Positions 32,145 to 44,711 of a DNA stretch of 64,000 nucleotides are shown piece after piece; positions within the stretch are counted from its first letter, which is position 1; the number at the start of each line of letters is the position of its first letter. A program made the position numbers and the translations under genes. The stretch covers positions 96,315,302 to 96,379,301 of the forward strand of contig JALMQS010000099.1 of NCBI GenBank assembly GCA_024734495.1, given 5' to 3'. This stretch comes from Forficula auricularia. Its lineage: Eukaryota; Arthropoda; Insecta; Dermaptera; Forficulidae. Under the pieces are notes generated by a model. That model was not told the origin of the DNA. It did not search any database and saw only the letters and a list, made by a program, of their open reading frames with translations.

Positions 32145-33345
32145 TTATATTTTATTTAAATTAGAGTTCAATTGCCATTCGATATTTGAAAATTTTCAAA
32201 TATCGAAACGCTTGAAATATTCTAAACAAAATATTTAAATGGTTTGTCTGTATGTTAAGATTTAGAATCAAGTGACGGCGAAATTTTTTTGAGGATCGAT
32301 TCTTTGAGTGAAACATTTTTACATGTGCTATAATCGGATGTGGTTATACCTAGATGGTCATGCCAAGTGCCCAGATTGCATTTTTTGGCCTCCATAAGGG
32401 TCCCAAAGGGATGAAACAAGCCTTCTGACATATTAAAAATAATTCAAAATACCTCGGATTTAGTAGTTGATCTTGATTTTTTAGTCCCATTTTATTTCAA
32501 ATCCTGACCAGTGAATTAAAATATTAACTATAAACGAATTTAAATAACAAAAATTTATTACTACAACTTTTCCAATTTTATTTCTGAAAATATCAAATTA
32601 ATTTCAGAAAACCTCAATTGTATTTCAAAAATCTCAATTCAATTTCAGAAAATCTCACTTGTATTTCAGTTTTCCGAAAATAAACATATATGTAGTATAA
32701 TTGAAGGCTAACTATGTAGACCATATCACATGACATTTCATTAAGAATACTAAATAAACTGCCGTGTTTCCACCACATTACTTTCACTTACCATCTATAC
32801 TTATTATAAGTGGCTTTCGCGACCATGCCGAAGTTTTTTATTTTAAAACCCACTAATACACTGAGCGGAAAAATAATTTTTTTTTTTTAATTTTTAATGT
32901 TTTACTTTTATAATATCAATTTTTTAACAAAGTTAAAACAATTATATCATTTTTAAAGTCATTTTAAATAACTTTAAACACTTTTAATCTATATTATTAA
33001 TAATTTAATTACAAATCTCTAACATTGTTTCAAAATATCAAATTTTCTTAAATTAGATTAATCAATACAATTTTTCCTTAAAATTAAATTTTGTGATTTC
33101 AGTTGAAAAAAATCATTAAAAGATGATCCGCTTACTGATTATTTATGATCATTAAGTGTGACAAATTACACTTTTATTAGAACTTTTTTGAAAAAATAAA
33201 CTTTAAGATACATTTTTAAACTTAAATTAAAATTTTTATATTTAAAATTGTATTAGAAATTATATTAATGAATTTTATTTGTTTAAAGATAAATATTATA
33301 AAATTAAAATATACAAAATAAAAAAAAAATTGGGTGTTGCGTTTT
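32145..33345. other. AT-rich, no gene
   Basis: Low-complexity A/T stretches; gtggctttcgcgaccatgcc at 32810 is unassigned. Confidence 0.45.
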
Positions 33346-33482
33346 TTGCCGATGAGTGTAGTTCATGACAAATAAAATTTATTATAATTAGGAAATTTAA
33401 ATTATTATTTTAAAACCTACTAGAGGGCGTAGCTTCCTGGCCAGCAAGATGCCCAAAGAAGGCCGGCTTCGAAGCTGGTTAA
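33346..33482 (+). mobile_element. Helitron-like 3' end
   Basis: gagggcgtagcttcctggcc, hairpin gcccaaagaaggccggct, then tcgaagCTGG followed by T. The left flank matches the inverse copy at 11100-11220. 5' end not located. Confidence 0.5.
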
Positions 33483-34605
33483 TGAATCTTATATAATTTT
33501 TGTACCCAAAACATGACACATGTAATACATTAAAATATTTAACGTTATTAAGTAAAGTCATGTGTTAGTTACAAAAAATATATAATATTTATAATATTAA
33601 TGTTAAGTGAAAGTACAAAACACGACAGATTATTTATTATTCTTAAGGGAATGTCATATGGTATCCGCTACGCAGTTTCCTTCAATTATATATGTTTATT
33701 TTCTGCAATACATTTGACATTTTCTGAAATTCCTTGAGAATTCTGAATTTTTTTTTAAAGGTGTAGAGCGGATTTAACTGAAAAGCATTAACTTTTTCTT
33801 TCAATTAATTTTTCAAACACATAAAGGGAAACTGCCATTAAAAAAAATTCTTAAGCAAATGTGTTATATATAAAATAATTTTATTAATATAATAAAAAAA
33901 TAAAATAAATAAAAATACTAATAATGAGAAGAAACTTTTTCAAAGTAATTGTTTCAAGCTGTTTCATTGAATAATTAATAAATCACCAAACGATTATATT
34001 TCCTCCACTTTTAGTGAGTTCAAGTGGGGTCAAAAGAATTCCAAGTATTTTCCTATTGCTAATTAAATGAAAAATACTTTTCATCCAACCCTTTTTGTTT
34101 TTTTTTGTTGCTCCCTCTCTAAGTGGTAGCTTTCTCCGTAATTGACTCAACTTGATTTATTTGTAAATAAATCTCTATAAACTGGGTTATTTGTTAAATA
34201 CATAAATGTTAATTCGTTTGATATGAATACCGAAAGCATTCAAGTGAACTTCCGCATAATTTGGCTAATTGTAATCAAAGGGGATTGGTTGGGTAGGTGG
34301 AGAGAAGGGTTTGTATGCAAGGGTTGCTTGTTTATTTGCCCAGAGGTTATTTTTATTTTTTATTTTTTTAGTAAATAATGAATGAAATTGAATAAACATC
34401 AAATCATGATACGTTGATGATAATAACAATTATTGTTACTAATATGATATTTTTATTAATAAAAACAAAACAACAACAAATGTCAGCCCCTCTCTCGAGC
34501 TACCCGTAGCTAGCGACAATTTTTGGTAAATATTTAAAAAAAAAGTTGAAAGTAAAAATTAAAAAAATATTTAATAGGGATTGTTTATTATAAAATACTT
34601 CGTAC
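33483..34605. other. AT-rich, no gene
   Basis: 34240-34350 is less AT-rich (ggttgggtaggtggagagaa) and single-copy; nothing recognised. Confidence 0.45.
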
Positions 34606-34613
34606 CTGGAGGC

Positions 34614-34942
34614 ACCGACCGAAGCTCGGTAACTTCTTCCTTCAGTTAAAAGTTTTATTTTAATAGTATTTTTAATTTAAAATTCTGATAAAAAAGGTCG
34701 ATTTTTATTTGAGAGACGCTTTCAAATTAAAAAAATACAAATATATATAATGTATTCGACCACTGTATCCCCCACCTTCACTCTGCTCTACCCCGCGCCC
34801 GAAACCTCGCCCTACCCACGGATCCCCCACCTTCTGCACCCCCCACATCCACTACATCCACCTCCGCTCCGCATCAAGATCACTTTCTCATCCTCAAAAC
34901 TTGTTAATAGAGTTTGTTTCATCAAAATCGTTAAAGCCGTTT

Positions 34943-34947
<5 letters not shown>
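34614..34947 (-). mobile_element. Helitron-like family H, minus copy
   Basis: On the minus strand: aacgattttgatgaaacaaa and actctattaacaagttttga at the start, a G-rich interior matching 26317-26400, and the end accgagcttcggtcggtgcc plus tccaggta at 34614-34635. Confidence 0.5.
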
Positions 34948-34981
<34 letters not shown>

Positions 34982-35030
34982 GCTCGGTCTCCAGGTATAT
35001 ATATATATACCTGTAAGACCGAGCTTCTTT
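34948..35030. repeat. (TA)n run and tail-to-tail family H ends
   Basis: agaagctcggtctccaggta ... tacctgtaagaccgagcttct forms a 20-bp-arm hairpin around (TA)n, i.e. two H ends facing each other. Confidence 0.65.
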
Positions 35031-35340
35031 CGGGTTTAGTTATTGCTTGACAACAACACAACACAATCACAATAGTTCTTCAAGTCCTTTGAGAACAATT
35101 AGCCCAACCCATTGTCTGTCTGGGTACAATAGTAAAAGGGAAACCTTTTTTAAAATCTTAAGAATGGGATTTGTCTACCTGAGAATAATTAATTTGATTA
35201 CCATAAAACCCATCAAAAACAATTTTGCCGAGAGAGATCGAATTCTCACCCCAAAAAACCCTAACCCGTGAATTTCATCAAAACGGTAGACTCGTTTTCA
35301 AAATAGAACTAAGATACAAACAAATAAATATATATATATA
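35005..35340 (-). mobile_element. Helitron-like family H, second minus copy
   Basis: Minus strand: tctaccgttttgatgaaatt, cacgggttagggttttttgg, cagacagacaatgggttggg, ending gaagctcggtcttacaggta. Closely parallels 49690-50397. Confidence 0.55.
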
Positions 35341-36186
35341 AATTAAATTGAAATTTTTCGAATATCTAATCAAAAACTCTTAAAATCAGCACACATGAAA
35401 GTTTGATGATGAATATCTTTTGAACGCTTAATTTAATCGCCAAAACATAAGACACTTTTATAGAGCATTTTTATAGAGCAGTTAATTTCCTACAAAAATT
35501 TGTATTGCGAATTTTATAATAGCCATTTATTGTCGAGGTATAAAATTCATAAACAAAAATGAAATTTGTCTTAAAATAATCAAATTTAAATCTTCAATAT
35601 CTTTCAAATGGTGAGGTTTACGGAAAAAATATAAAAGATACCTTTTTTTGTAGAGCATTAAATTTCCTAAGAAATTCTTCAAGAACATTTTTCTGTACAA
35701 TCTAATGATGAGGTATGATTTTTTTTCTATTGGACTGAGAAAAAAATAAAAAAACTGCGATGCGGACGATTTTCTTATTAAAATTAAGAGCTCATATTTA
35801 GAAATAATTTTTTAAGGTGTCTAACAACCCATTTTTCCGTATCACTTGTAAAAAAAATAATAATGGATTTTTTTGACCCACTCTAATATATATAAACAAT
35901 TTTTGCTCGTTTAATAAGAGTTGATATAAAAATAAATATATTAAAACTTTTTTAATTTTTCTAGTTTATATTGTTTTATAAGGGAAGTTTAAAAATTATT
36001 TAATAGAAATTTTTTCAAATACATATTAATTCAAAATAGCGCAAATTCAGCCACGACTTCTCAGAAAAGCGAATGTCCATTTTCTCATTTAACCTTTCAA
36101 ACTTTTCAAATTATTAAATTAAAAATTTACATTTTAAATATTAAACATTTTTTTATAGACTTAAAAATTATTCTATTTTTCTTTAC
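35341..36186. other. Helitron-like interior and 5' end (to 35927), no gene
   Basis: The complement of 35890-35927 reads aactcttattaaacgagcaa, the same 5' end as 26018, so the region left of 35927 probably belongs to a minus-strand Helitron-like element. The rest shows nothing. Confidence 0.4.
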
Positions 36187-36480
36187 CAATGGCGCGGGAT
36201 CCATGGATGATGTGGATAATGCGGCGCATCCTTAAAATTTCAAACATTTAGTGTATTTTCATAAATATCGACTTCAAAATTTCAGGAGGATCTTTAAATT
36301 TTCAAATTATTATCAGTTATTTCAAATATTTCTATAAAAAACATTGTTTGTTTTAAAAAGTATATTGATTCTCGAATTGAAATACAATTGTTGCATAGTT
36401 TCAAGGGGCACGTAAAATGAATGATTTTTCCGAAAAAGGTGCCGATAGTTTTGAACTCCCTGCCTGGTATAGCTTCCAGT
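36187..36480 (+). mobile_element. hAT-type MITE family, left-end copy
   Basis: caatggcgcgggatccatgg, then gcggcgcatccttaaaattt. The right end is not found. Confidence 0.5.
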
Positions 36481-36831
36481 TCAACCCTGTCAAAGACAAG
36501 TTCAGACGGGTTTTAGTCGAATAAAAATTATTCTCGCTGAGAAACTATTAAAATAGTTTGCTCAAGTTCTGATGATATGATCAACGACGAAATAACGTAA
36601 ATCTCCAATTCTTATGAGCAAATAATCGAAATTATGATAAATAAAATCTTTTATAAAAAATCTTATAACATTCATTTAAAACCCGCTAACGTTTCGAGAT
36701 AATTTCTATATTTATTAATTGAATTTTATTATAATTTTCTGATTCATCTTACGAGATGCATGCAAGGTATTATATTAAGTCACTATTAATAACATCACTA
36801 AAAAGAGAAAAATAAAAATAATTTTTATAAA
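36481..36831. other. P2 fragment at 36640-36735, otherwise nothing
   Basis: cttttataaaaaatcttata and cgctaacgtttcgagataat are P2; the core motif at 36688-36718 (minus strand) is badly worn. Confidence 0.4.
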
Positions 36832-37225
36832 AAAAAACCGACTTCAAAAAACTTAAATGCAACAAATAAAATATTAATAACTTAAAAATAAAATAAAATC
36901 CACTAAAAGGTATAAAATAATTATCTTATTTAGTTATAACTAAACGACGAAATATTAACATGAAATTACTTTTTGAAGTCGGTGCCAAACATATACATTT
37001 TATGAATCGCACTTGACGGAACTTATTTAGTACGTTTGGCGGGTACGCTCGCTTATAGGTATAGTTTGTTTGGCACCGACTTCAAAAAGTAATTTCATGT
37101 TAATATTTCGTCGTTTAGTTGTAACTAAATAAGATAATTATTTTATACCTTTTAGTGGATTTTATTTCATTTTTAAGTTATTATTATTTTATTTGTTGCA
37201 TTTATGTTTTTTGAAGTCGGTTTTA
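36832..37225. mobile_element. Foldback made of two inverted MITE-like units
   Basis: Arms 36832-36998 and 37062-37225 are near-perfect complements. Each arm itself has inverted ends accgacttcaaaaa ... tttttgaagtcggt, so the motif appears four times. Spacer of about 65 bp. Confidence 0.8.
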
Positions 37226-37286
37226 TTTATTTTTTTTTTTATAACAATTATTGTAGATCGAAATGCCATGATTAGGTTCAATTTTT

Positions 37287-37481
37287 GGGGGGTCGGGTAG
37301 GCTAGGCGGTAGCATGTCAGCCAGCTAACCAAGAGGACCCGAGTTCGAATCGGGCTCGAGGCATCAGGCTAAAATCTGACCCCCGAGGTAGAGACAAATT
37401 TAAAAATAAAAATAAATAGTATCGTAAATGGCTTATGGCTACCATGGACGAAAAGCCAAAAAAAAAAAAAAAAAAAAAAAA
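37287..37481 (+). mobile_element. tRNA-derived SINE, family D, copy 2
   Basis: TSD aggttcaattttt at 37274-37286 and 37482-37494. Box A GTAGGCTAGGCGGTAGC, box B GAGTTCGAATC (37341-37351), long A tail. Confidence 0.9.
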
Positions 37482-37494
37482 AGGTTCAATTTTT

Positions 37495-38460
37495 TATATT
37501 AAATTAGTTTAGGCGGTTTTTGAGATATTTCGAAAAAATGAAGAAAAAACACTTTATTCATGCACGATTACAATACATGAACATACCCTGAAACCGTGTA
37601 AAAATACAATTGTAATAACTAAACAAAGATTTCGTTTATTTTATAAACATTTTCAAGGAAAATTAAAATAAAAAAAACATTCACTTCTTATATGGTAAAT
37701 AAATTAATAAAAGGAATAACGAAGGGAAAATAAGTTATTGAAAATATGGTGATATAAATAGCACCTCATGAGGTAAAAATCACCGAAAGATTTTTATTTA
37801 TTGGTAGTAGTATTTTTTTAAATCACGATTTTAAGGGGTATTCAAATCTGGTTTCAACCGATTTCTACTTTTCTTGATTAAGTGCAAGTAAAATTATTGG
37901 GATTTATTGCTTGCTGAATAGAAAAGTTGTCCTTTGGCTATAAATAAAATTAAATTCGATTAATTTCCCAAAGGGCGTGATTGATGATGAAAGCCTCAGA
38001 GTGGGGGAGCTGACAGTGGAAAGTTGGGTTTCTATTTAGGGAAGGATTTTAATTAAAGAATCAAAAGGAAAAACCAAAACTTGGAGCCCACAATATCTTT
38101 TGTAATATAATTGAGTATCTGGAATTTTCGAAATTAAAACTTTCGAGAGATAGTTAATAACAATCTTAATATGAGTATTAATTTTAATTTACTCGAAATA
38201 TATATATACCTACTAGATTGTTTCGTTGAGTTTTCGGTGGTTGCTAAACTAACCACAAGGTCTTAAACGTAAAACAATTTACAAGAATTATTAAATTTTC
38301 TAGGCTTTATAATAATATCGAGTATACTTATATTTAAATTAGAAAAAAAGTGAAACTTTTTCAAGAATCGTTACGGTTCTTTCAGTTTCGGATAATTAAT
38401 TAATTTAGTAAATGTCAATTAAAAAGACACATAAGTTCGAAAGTTTAGTATTTTTTAAAA
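37495..38460. other. No gene; mostly AT-rich
   Basis: 37930-38060 has mixed composition (cccaaagggcgtgattgatg) and is single-copy; unassigned. Confidence 0.4.
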
Positions 38461-38583
38461 TAATCACATATTATATATTCTCACATATATAATAATCACA
38501 TATTATATATTCTCACATATATAATATTCACATATTATATATTCTCACATATATAATATTCACATATTATATATTCTCTATAT
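38461..38583. repeat. 32-bp satellite-like tandem repeat, ~3.8 units
   Basis: Unit tcacatattatatattctca plus catatataataa; almost identical units. Confidence 0.9.
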
Positions 38584-38584
38584 C

Positions 38585-38790
38585 ATGTTAACATATAATG
38601 ATATAGAATTTAATATAAAGTATTGCGATCGACTGCCAGAGAGCTCTGACACTTTGAGAGCTTCTATCTCCAAGTTGAATTTAGTTAATCTCACTTTGTA
38701 AATTTTAGATGGAAGAAATCGACGCCCTTAGTAGTTTGAAATCGGATTTAGAACATAAAACTAGATATTGTGGTCTCCAGGGGCCAAAAT
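38585..38790. repeat. Repeat family RC, copy 2
   Basis: Inverse copy of 8622-8822 (gacactttgagagctt; gatggaagaaatcgacgccc). Confidence 0.6.
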
Positions 38791-39695
38791 ATATTGGTCC
38801 ATGCTTAGGTATGCACGTATTTTTGCAAATTAAATTAGGAGTGTCGCAAAATAAATATTTTAACAGTTTATATCTAGTATACAAGTAGCAGAGCTTTGAG
38901 ATTTGAACCTTGAGCTATGTAGAGGTTAGAAGAAATACATCAAGATTTTGGCTAAAATAGAAAGAACTGGAAGTACATGTTTACTTGGAGATTTTTGGTA
39001 TTTTGCAATTACGTCTTTTTTTCCCGGTTTTTTCAAAACGGCTTGATGAAAAACATTTGAAATAAGGAAGAAACATTTTTTTTTATAATGATATTGAAAC
39101 AAGAAGACGTTGCACCAAAAAAGTACAACCTCCTTAGGCCGCGGTGGACCCGCGGTGGACCCTTATTCGTGAAGATAAGAAGAGATTTAGGGATTGGGTA
39201 GGAGTCAAAGGTATCTGTGGATGCGGGTCTTGAAAGATTGAAGGTTATAAGTTGCTGGAAAGACGGTCGGGGGAAGAGAGTTCCAATCTCTAGATGTCAT
39301 AGGGATTAACGAATTGGCAAATGCGTTTGTTAGATTAGTATCCAATTTAAGCGCCTAGGGGTGTTGAATCTTAGAAAATGAAGCCTTTGGAGGAATTATT
39401 GATTTTATCTCGTCAGAACAAAAGCCATGGTAATATCTATAAAAATGAGAAAGGGCGGAGACAGTTATGTTGGGCTAGGGAGTCGAGAGTGTCAAAGCTA
39501 ATATGAAAGGTGCCCACAGCAAGTTGATTTTTTTTTGAGCTACACCAAAAATTTGACCCTTCCCAAAATAAAGATCTATTCATCTATTGTATTAAAATTG
39601 TAATTTAATTTTTGATTTAAGAAAACATGAATACATCATTAAGGTTTTGTCTGTACATTGCTCCAAATCACGCCAAATTTTGGTTGCACACGTTT
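38791..39695. other. Unclassified, partly mixed composition
   Basis: 39150-39500 is G-rich for this window (ggaaagacggtcgggggaag) and reads like a decayed transposon or UTR segment, but no frame holds. Confidence 0.25.
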
Positions 39696-39699
39696 CAAG

Positions 39700-40376
39700 C
39701 AAAGTTATGAACGAAAACACCCTCAACAAAATTCCTGTCTGTCTGTCTGTCTGTCTGTATGTATGTATGTATGTCTGTTTCCGTCGTTTCCAAAAAGTTG
39801 CTCACGATTCACGTAAAAACGGCTGAAGGGATTATTATGAAATTTCATATTTACATCAGATGTCTTCTAACTTACGTTTTTAGCTATATAACGTTTTGAT
39901 ATTTTGACCCCAGAAGGGGGTTTGGGGGGGGGGGGGCACGAATGAAAAATATCAAATAACTCCTAAATTATTAACCCTACGGCAAATTTTATGATAAACA
40001 AAGTTGTAGGGGATGTGATTTCTGACAAAAAAAAACACCCAAAAAGGGGGGGAGGGTGAAAAAATGTAAATTCTTGCCCTTGGAGCAAACTCATCCAAAT
40101 TTTGTATACATAATCTCTGGCCCCCTAGAGAGCTAGAAATGCAAAAACTAACCACCCGAAATGGGGGGGGGTCAAAAAATGAAAATTCTTTCTCTTGGGC
40201 CATACTCAACCAAATTTTGTATACATAATCTGTGGGTCACTGGAAGGCTAGAAATGCAAAAACTGGGTGCGGAGGTTTCGGGGGGAATGGAGGGTGAGGT
40301 TGGGGTTCGAGGGTTGGGGTTCAGGGGGCGTGCCCCTGGCTAGCAAAAGGGCCGCCGAAGGCGGGCCTTGCAGCTA
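39700..40376 (+). mobile_element. Helitron-like element with 113-bp units
   Basis: (CTGT)n/(ATGT)n at 39738-39775, then acggctgaagggattattat, tgaaatttc, as in Helitron 5' parts; two 113-bp units at 40045-40275; the 3' hairpin gggccgccgaaggcgggcc followed by ttgcagCTAG and T at 40355-40376. No Rep/helicase ORF, so non-autonomous. Confidence 0.6.
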
Positions 40377-41140
40377 GTATAAATATAAATTGTAAATTTT
40401 AAGCTAGTAACTTATTTAGTTGATGAGCTATTTTATTCATTATCCTAGGGCTGCTATTCTATCATTTCCCAATAAATTGTTCAGATTTAAAAATCGTACC
40501 TCTCGCATCCTGATGATTGAGGTAGGTCAATCGGAACTCGATATTTCCTCTCTCTCTCTCTGTGTAGGTTCTTTTGCATTCCTAGTTGCGTTTCAATTTT
40601 ACGAAATTTCCCCCCCCCCCCCCCTCTCTCTCTCTCTCTCTAGTTCGTTTCATTTCACATTAATTTGACTTTACAGTTTATCTTACGGTTTCTCGATTTC
40701 AAATTACCTTCGAGTTGTAATTGAGCATCGTATCGTCTTTTTTTGTGGATTGATTTCTGATTTAATTTCGTCTCTCGTTGCCAACATTGAATTTCTATCG
40801 CTCTCTTTATTAGAAGAAATTTATTGAAGTTCGATTTTACTTTCTATTTTATTAACGTGCTATCGAAATTCTCTCTTCTATCATTAGTATTATTTTTACT
40901 TTCACTTACTTAGCTTATCATGAAAGTTAGAAAGTTAAATTATTGCAAATGAAATCCCAAGAAGTCATCTTTGATTAGATTATTTTCAATTATATTTCAG
41001 AAGGATTTATTTAATCTCATCAGGAATCGAACCCGAGTGCCAAAATTAGCAATCGAATACAATTGATAATATCTCTTACTTTATTTTTGAAATATTTATA
41101 CCGGGTCTAAAATTAATCTAGTGGACCTTCTCAAATTCAT
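40377..41140. other. Microsatellites; no gene
   Basis: (TC)n at 40545-40560; a C run plus (CT)n at 40610-40640. A SINE C-like piece at 41025-41075. Confidence 0.45.
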
Positions 41141-42000
41141 GGAGGCGCCTGCTAGTTATACATTCACTTGACATATCCGATTATCGGATGCCTATCCTAC
41201 AGGAGTTCTCGTGTAAATCCATCAGACACGTTTGAAGATTGTTTTTTTTTGTTTTTTGTTTTTTTATAAAAGATGTCTATATTATTTTTATAATAATTAT
41301 ATAATCATAATAAATGGAAAATAATTCCCTAGTCTTTTCTGATTTAAGTAAATAAGGATCCATTTAATAATTTTTTTCAAATGTTTTATTTATTTTATTT
41401 TATTTTTTTATGATATTGATGTGAGAAGGAGATACGCCATGAATATGAATATGAACATGATATTAATGAAAATGTACCGTGTCTTGAAAAAATGTTTTCA
41501 CGTTTCTATTTAAAAAATTTTTCATGTTTAGAATTCAATTATTTAAATTTAAATAATATAAAGAAATGCAGAAAAATGTACTATTATAAATAAATAAATT
41601 GCAATGTGCTTACGTGATCCAAAGAAAATGTCATGAAGTTGAAATGTGAGCGTCAAATATATCGGAGCAGACAAGGCGTTAAAAAACATCTTATTTTTAA
41701 GAAAATACTAGAGGATTTTTTATTTGTTTTGAATTTAATTCTTGCATTTATTTTTATGAAATCCTTTTTTTTTTTTTTTTTAATACTTTTTAGAAGAAAA
41801 TATATATAATTTTCATGTTCGTAACTTAATGAGAAGTTTAGCTAGAAAGGTACAAATATACCCTAAATTATTCATATAAATAGAAGTTGTGCGTCTGGCA
41901 GGCTGTTTGTTATATGCGAAAACTTGGTTTAAACTAAATTAAACGGAACCATAAAAATCACATTGGAAATTATTTCTAATTTTCTACGGAAATTTCTTAA
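41141..42000. other. AT-rich, nothing recognised
   Basis: No gene. attgttttttttgttttttg near 41237 may be a P2 edge. Confidence 0.4.
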
Positions 42001-42160
42001 TTTTTTTAATCGTGAAAAGATTCATGACCCCTATGGACCGGGGGTAGAATAGGTCCATAGTATCCCCTGCTTGTCTTAAAAGGCGACTAAAAGGGGTTGG
42101 ACGTGATACTAACAAGCTCACTCTGTAAAAAACCCTCTCAGCTACGAAAGGAAGAAAAAT
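42001..42160 (+). repeat. Conserved repeat 'CCCCTGCTTGT..GGCGACTAAAAGGGG'
   Basis: tcccctgcttgtcttaaaag, gcgactaaaaggggttggac, and the palindromic ctatggacc...ggtccatag. A degraded copy is at 62690-62775. I recall similar sequence as a widespread arthropod repeat, possibly LINE-related, but cannot confirm. Confidence 0.5.
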
Positions 42161-42194
42161 ATTAAAACACCTGCATTGAACAAAAATAATAAAT

Positions 42195-43245
42195 TAAGAT
42201 TCTAAAGAATTCTCGTATCAAGCTTGAGTTGTTTACCAAAAAAGAGTTTAGCCTTTTTGATTTAAAGTGTATTCTTCCACGTTTTCTGTAGAGGTTGCCA
42301 TTAATAATCAAAACATCAAAAATGGAATGCAATAAGGTTATTCCTCTAGTATTAGATAAGAATCGATGGTTATTTTTGATTTTAAGTCGATTCCTCCATG
42401 TCTTCAGCAATGGTTACCAATAATAATCTAAGGGTCAAAAATCTAATGTAGAATTGTTATTCCTCAAGTAATAAATGAGAATCAATCGCTATTTTTGGTT
42501 TTAACTCGATTCCTCCATGTCTTCAGCAAAGGTAACGGATAAGAAAACAACGCAGTTGCTATGGTTACTTATAAAATTGCCTACCCAATTTTTAGCATTT
42601 CACAGAGAGAAGCCTATCCATTCTTACTTAAGCAAGGTTAAATGAGCTATATTAAACCATCAAATGAATAAATTTTAAAGAATTTAAAAAAGTACTATCT
42701 TACACTAGAGTAAAGTACTTTAAAATATAATTTTACTAAAAACTTTATTTAACCTTTTTTGTGGTCCCCAAAGTACTTAATTAGGATATAAATTTTCATC
42801 AAAATTGCTTAAGTCATTTTCAAGATATTTAGAAAAAATTAAAAAAGTACTGAAATAAAGTACTAATGTTTGTAGGCCAATATGTACCAAAAACTAATCA
42901 GCGCTTCAGTTTGTTAAACTAATCGTAGGTTTTCAATTTCATTTCGATCGGTGCAACGGTGTGGAAAAAATCGTGTACCAAAAAAACGATAACATCCATC
43001 CATCCATCCATCCGAACGCACTAAATGAAAAAATGGCACTTTTTGGCCTCTCGGCGCGACCCCATGACATTTTTGACAAAACCGTCACGTGCTAAAATTC
43101 AACCTAATTGAATACTACAATTTGTGACTTTAATTGAGTCCATGGGTTCCGTAGTCTTTACCTGAGGACCCTTTGAAGTCGCGCATGCCGCGAGACCGAT
43201 TACAATACTTTCCCCATGCTTCGCATTGGATAAAGTAAAAATATA
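42195..43245. repeat. Repeat family RA, copy 2
   Basis: From 42550 it follows copy 1 closely (gcatttcacagagagaagcc ... cgcattggataaagtaaa), including a longer (CATC)n. The left 42235-42540 holds the ~140-bp units in the opposite orientation to copy 1. Confidence 0.65.
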
Positions 43246-43289
43246 TTACTTCAATTATAATTTGTAAACTTTAACTAACACCTATTGTA

Positions 43290-43505
43290 GGTGTTATTAT
43301 TTGCTCCAAGGTCCACTGAAGAAAGAATACTGTAAAGTTTCCGAAATATTTGTATTACTATAAATAACCATTTAAATTAAAAAAAGCTGAAAAAGAACCT
43401 TTTGTTTTTATTTAACACATATGAGAATCTTCAGCATCACTGTGAATTAATTTATTAAATATGTTTCACCTAGAGCCTACACCAACCATTTTCCATGAAA
43501 AAAAT
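43290..43505. mobile_element. Penelope-type family P4 copy
   Basis: Plus-strand motif CTGAAGA (43316-43322) ... GAAATATTT (43343). Its far end, catgtttcacctagagcctacacc-like at 43465-43490, matches the inverse unit at 5690-5720. Stem II is poorly paired. Confidence 0.45.
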
Positions 43506-44389
43506 ATTTAATTTGTTCAATGTAAATATATAGTAAAGTATTTTATTTATTATAAATAAGTGATGGCCTTAGAGAATCTATTCAGCTCTTTGGAGCTTTA
43601 AGGACTAAGAATAATAGTGCCTGACTTTATTGTTCGGTTCATTTATTAAATTCACCTTCTATATGTTCGTTTTATTGTGAACCCTAAAGAGTCCCATTTT
43701 TTAGTATAATAGAACGGAAACCAGCCCCTTATCGTCCCTGTGCATATATGTACTTATGTTTTCACCACTTAGGGAAATAGGGAAAAAATCGATTTCAACT
43801 TAAGCATTTGCTCCTGGGGGGCGAAGGTTCAAAAGTGTGCTGAGTCTATAGACATATGGTTAAAAAACGGGAGCAGTATGTTTGCTCTCTTCAAATTAAC
43901 TCTCATCTTTCGATATTATTTACAGCAAATCTTCCTTATACGTATAAACTCTAGCCTGGTAATATGAATGCGTACTTGCATTAAAATTAATTAAGAAATT
44001 TAATTTATTCCATATTAATAAAAATTCGCAACGAATGTTGAAAAAACTTTCCACACAAGTTTGGAAAGTTTAATGTCGGGAATTTACCTATTAATTCGAA
44101 AAAGCCTTATAAAATTGTTTTCTTAATCATAAGAAAGTTGTTCTCGTATTATATTTTTTAGTAAACCATGCCTTTAAAACCAATACAACCGAAGCTACGT
44201 GTCAAAGTATAAATTTTTATATCTTGATGTTAAAAGTGCGACGTCATTTTACCTGAGTTGCAGTCGTAAAATCAGCAGAAGGTATACGCTATATGGATCG
44301 TAAAAATTAGAGGGTATACGCTATATATAATAAAATAAAATGTTTTAGTCGAGTAATTTAAAAAAAATTATCATTTTAAATAAATAATA
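43506..44389. other. No gene
   Basis: ggtatacgctatat occurs twice at 44281-44325 and again, diverged, at 45052-45068. Nothing else recognised. Confidence 0.4.
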
Positions 44390-44504
44390 AATAAATAAAA
44401 CTTTATTCCTCGACCTGCTTAGAGGCACAAGTCCTCGGTGGCTAGGTCCTCCAAACATCAATACAATCTATCTACAATACATTAACAAACATCAATAAAA
44501 ATTA
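44390..44504 (-). mobile_element. 3'-UTR-like LINE remnant
   Basis: On the minus strand gaggacctagccaccgagga ... gcaggtcgaggaataaagtt ends in A-rich sequence with an AATAAA signal, as at the 3' end of a truncated LINE. No coding part is recognised. Confidence 0.3.
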
Positions 44505-44516
44505 ACTACAACAATT

Positions 44517-44699
44517 GGGGGGTCGGATTAGGCCAGGTGGTAGCGCGTCATCCTGCTAACCAAGTGGACCCGGGTTCGAATCCGACTCGAGGCATCCGGC
44601 TAAAATCTGACCCCGGGGGTAGAGACAAATTTGAAAAAATAAATATATAGTATCGTAAAGTGGCTTATGGCTAAAAAGGCCGAAAAGCCCCAAAAAAAA
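44517..44699 (+). mobile_element. tRNA-derived SINE, family D, copy 3
   Basis: TSD actacaacaatt at 44505-44516 and 44700-44711. Box A attaggccaggtggtagcg, box B GGTTCGAATCC (44573-44583), then the same body and A tail as the other copies. Confidence 0.92.
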
Positions 44700-44711
44700 A
44701 CTACAACAATT

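Noticed and set aside
34948..34977. (TA)n run as a promoter or origin
   Set aside because: Simple microsatellite between two Helitron-like ends; no supporting motif.
38461..38583. Regular 32-bp repeats resembling a CRISPR array
   Set aside because: No unique spacers; units are contiguous AT-rich satellite in eukaryotic DNA.
24746..44583. tRNA-like box A/box B pairs as tRNA genes
   Set aside because: Each is followed by a shared non-tRNA body, an A tail and TSDs, and the cloverleaf does not close; they are SINEs.
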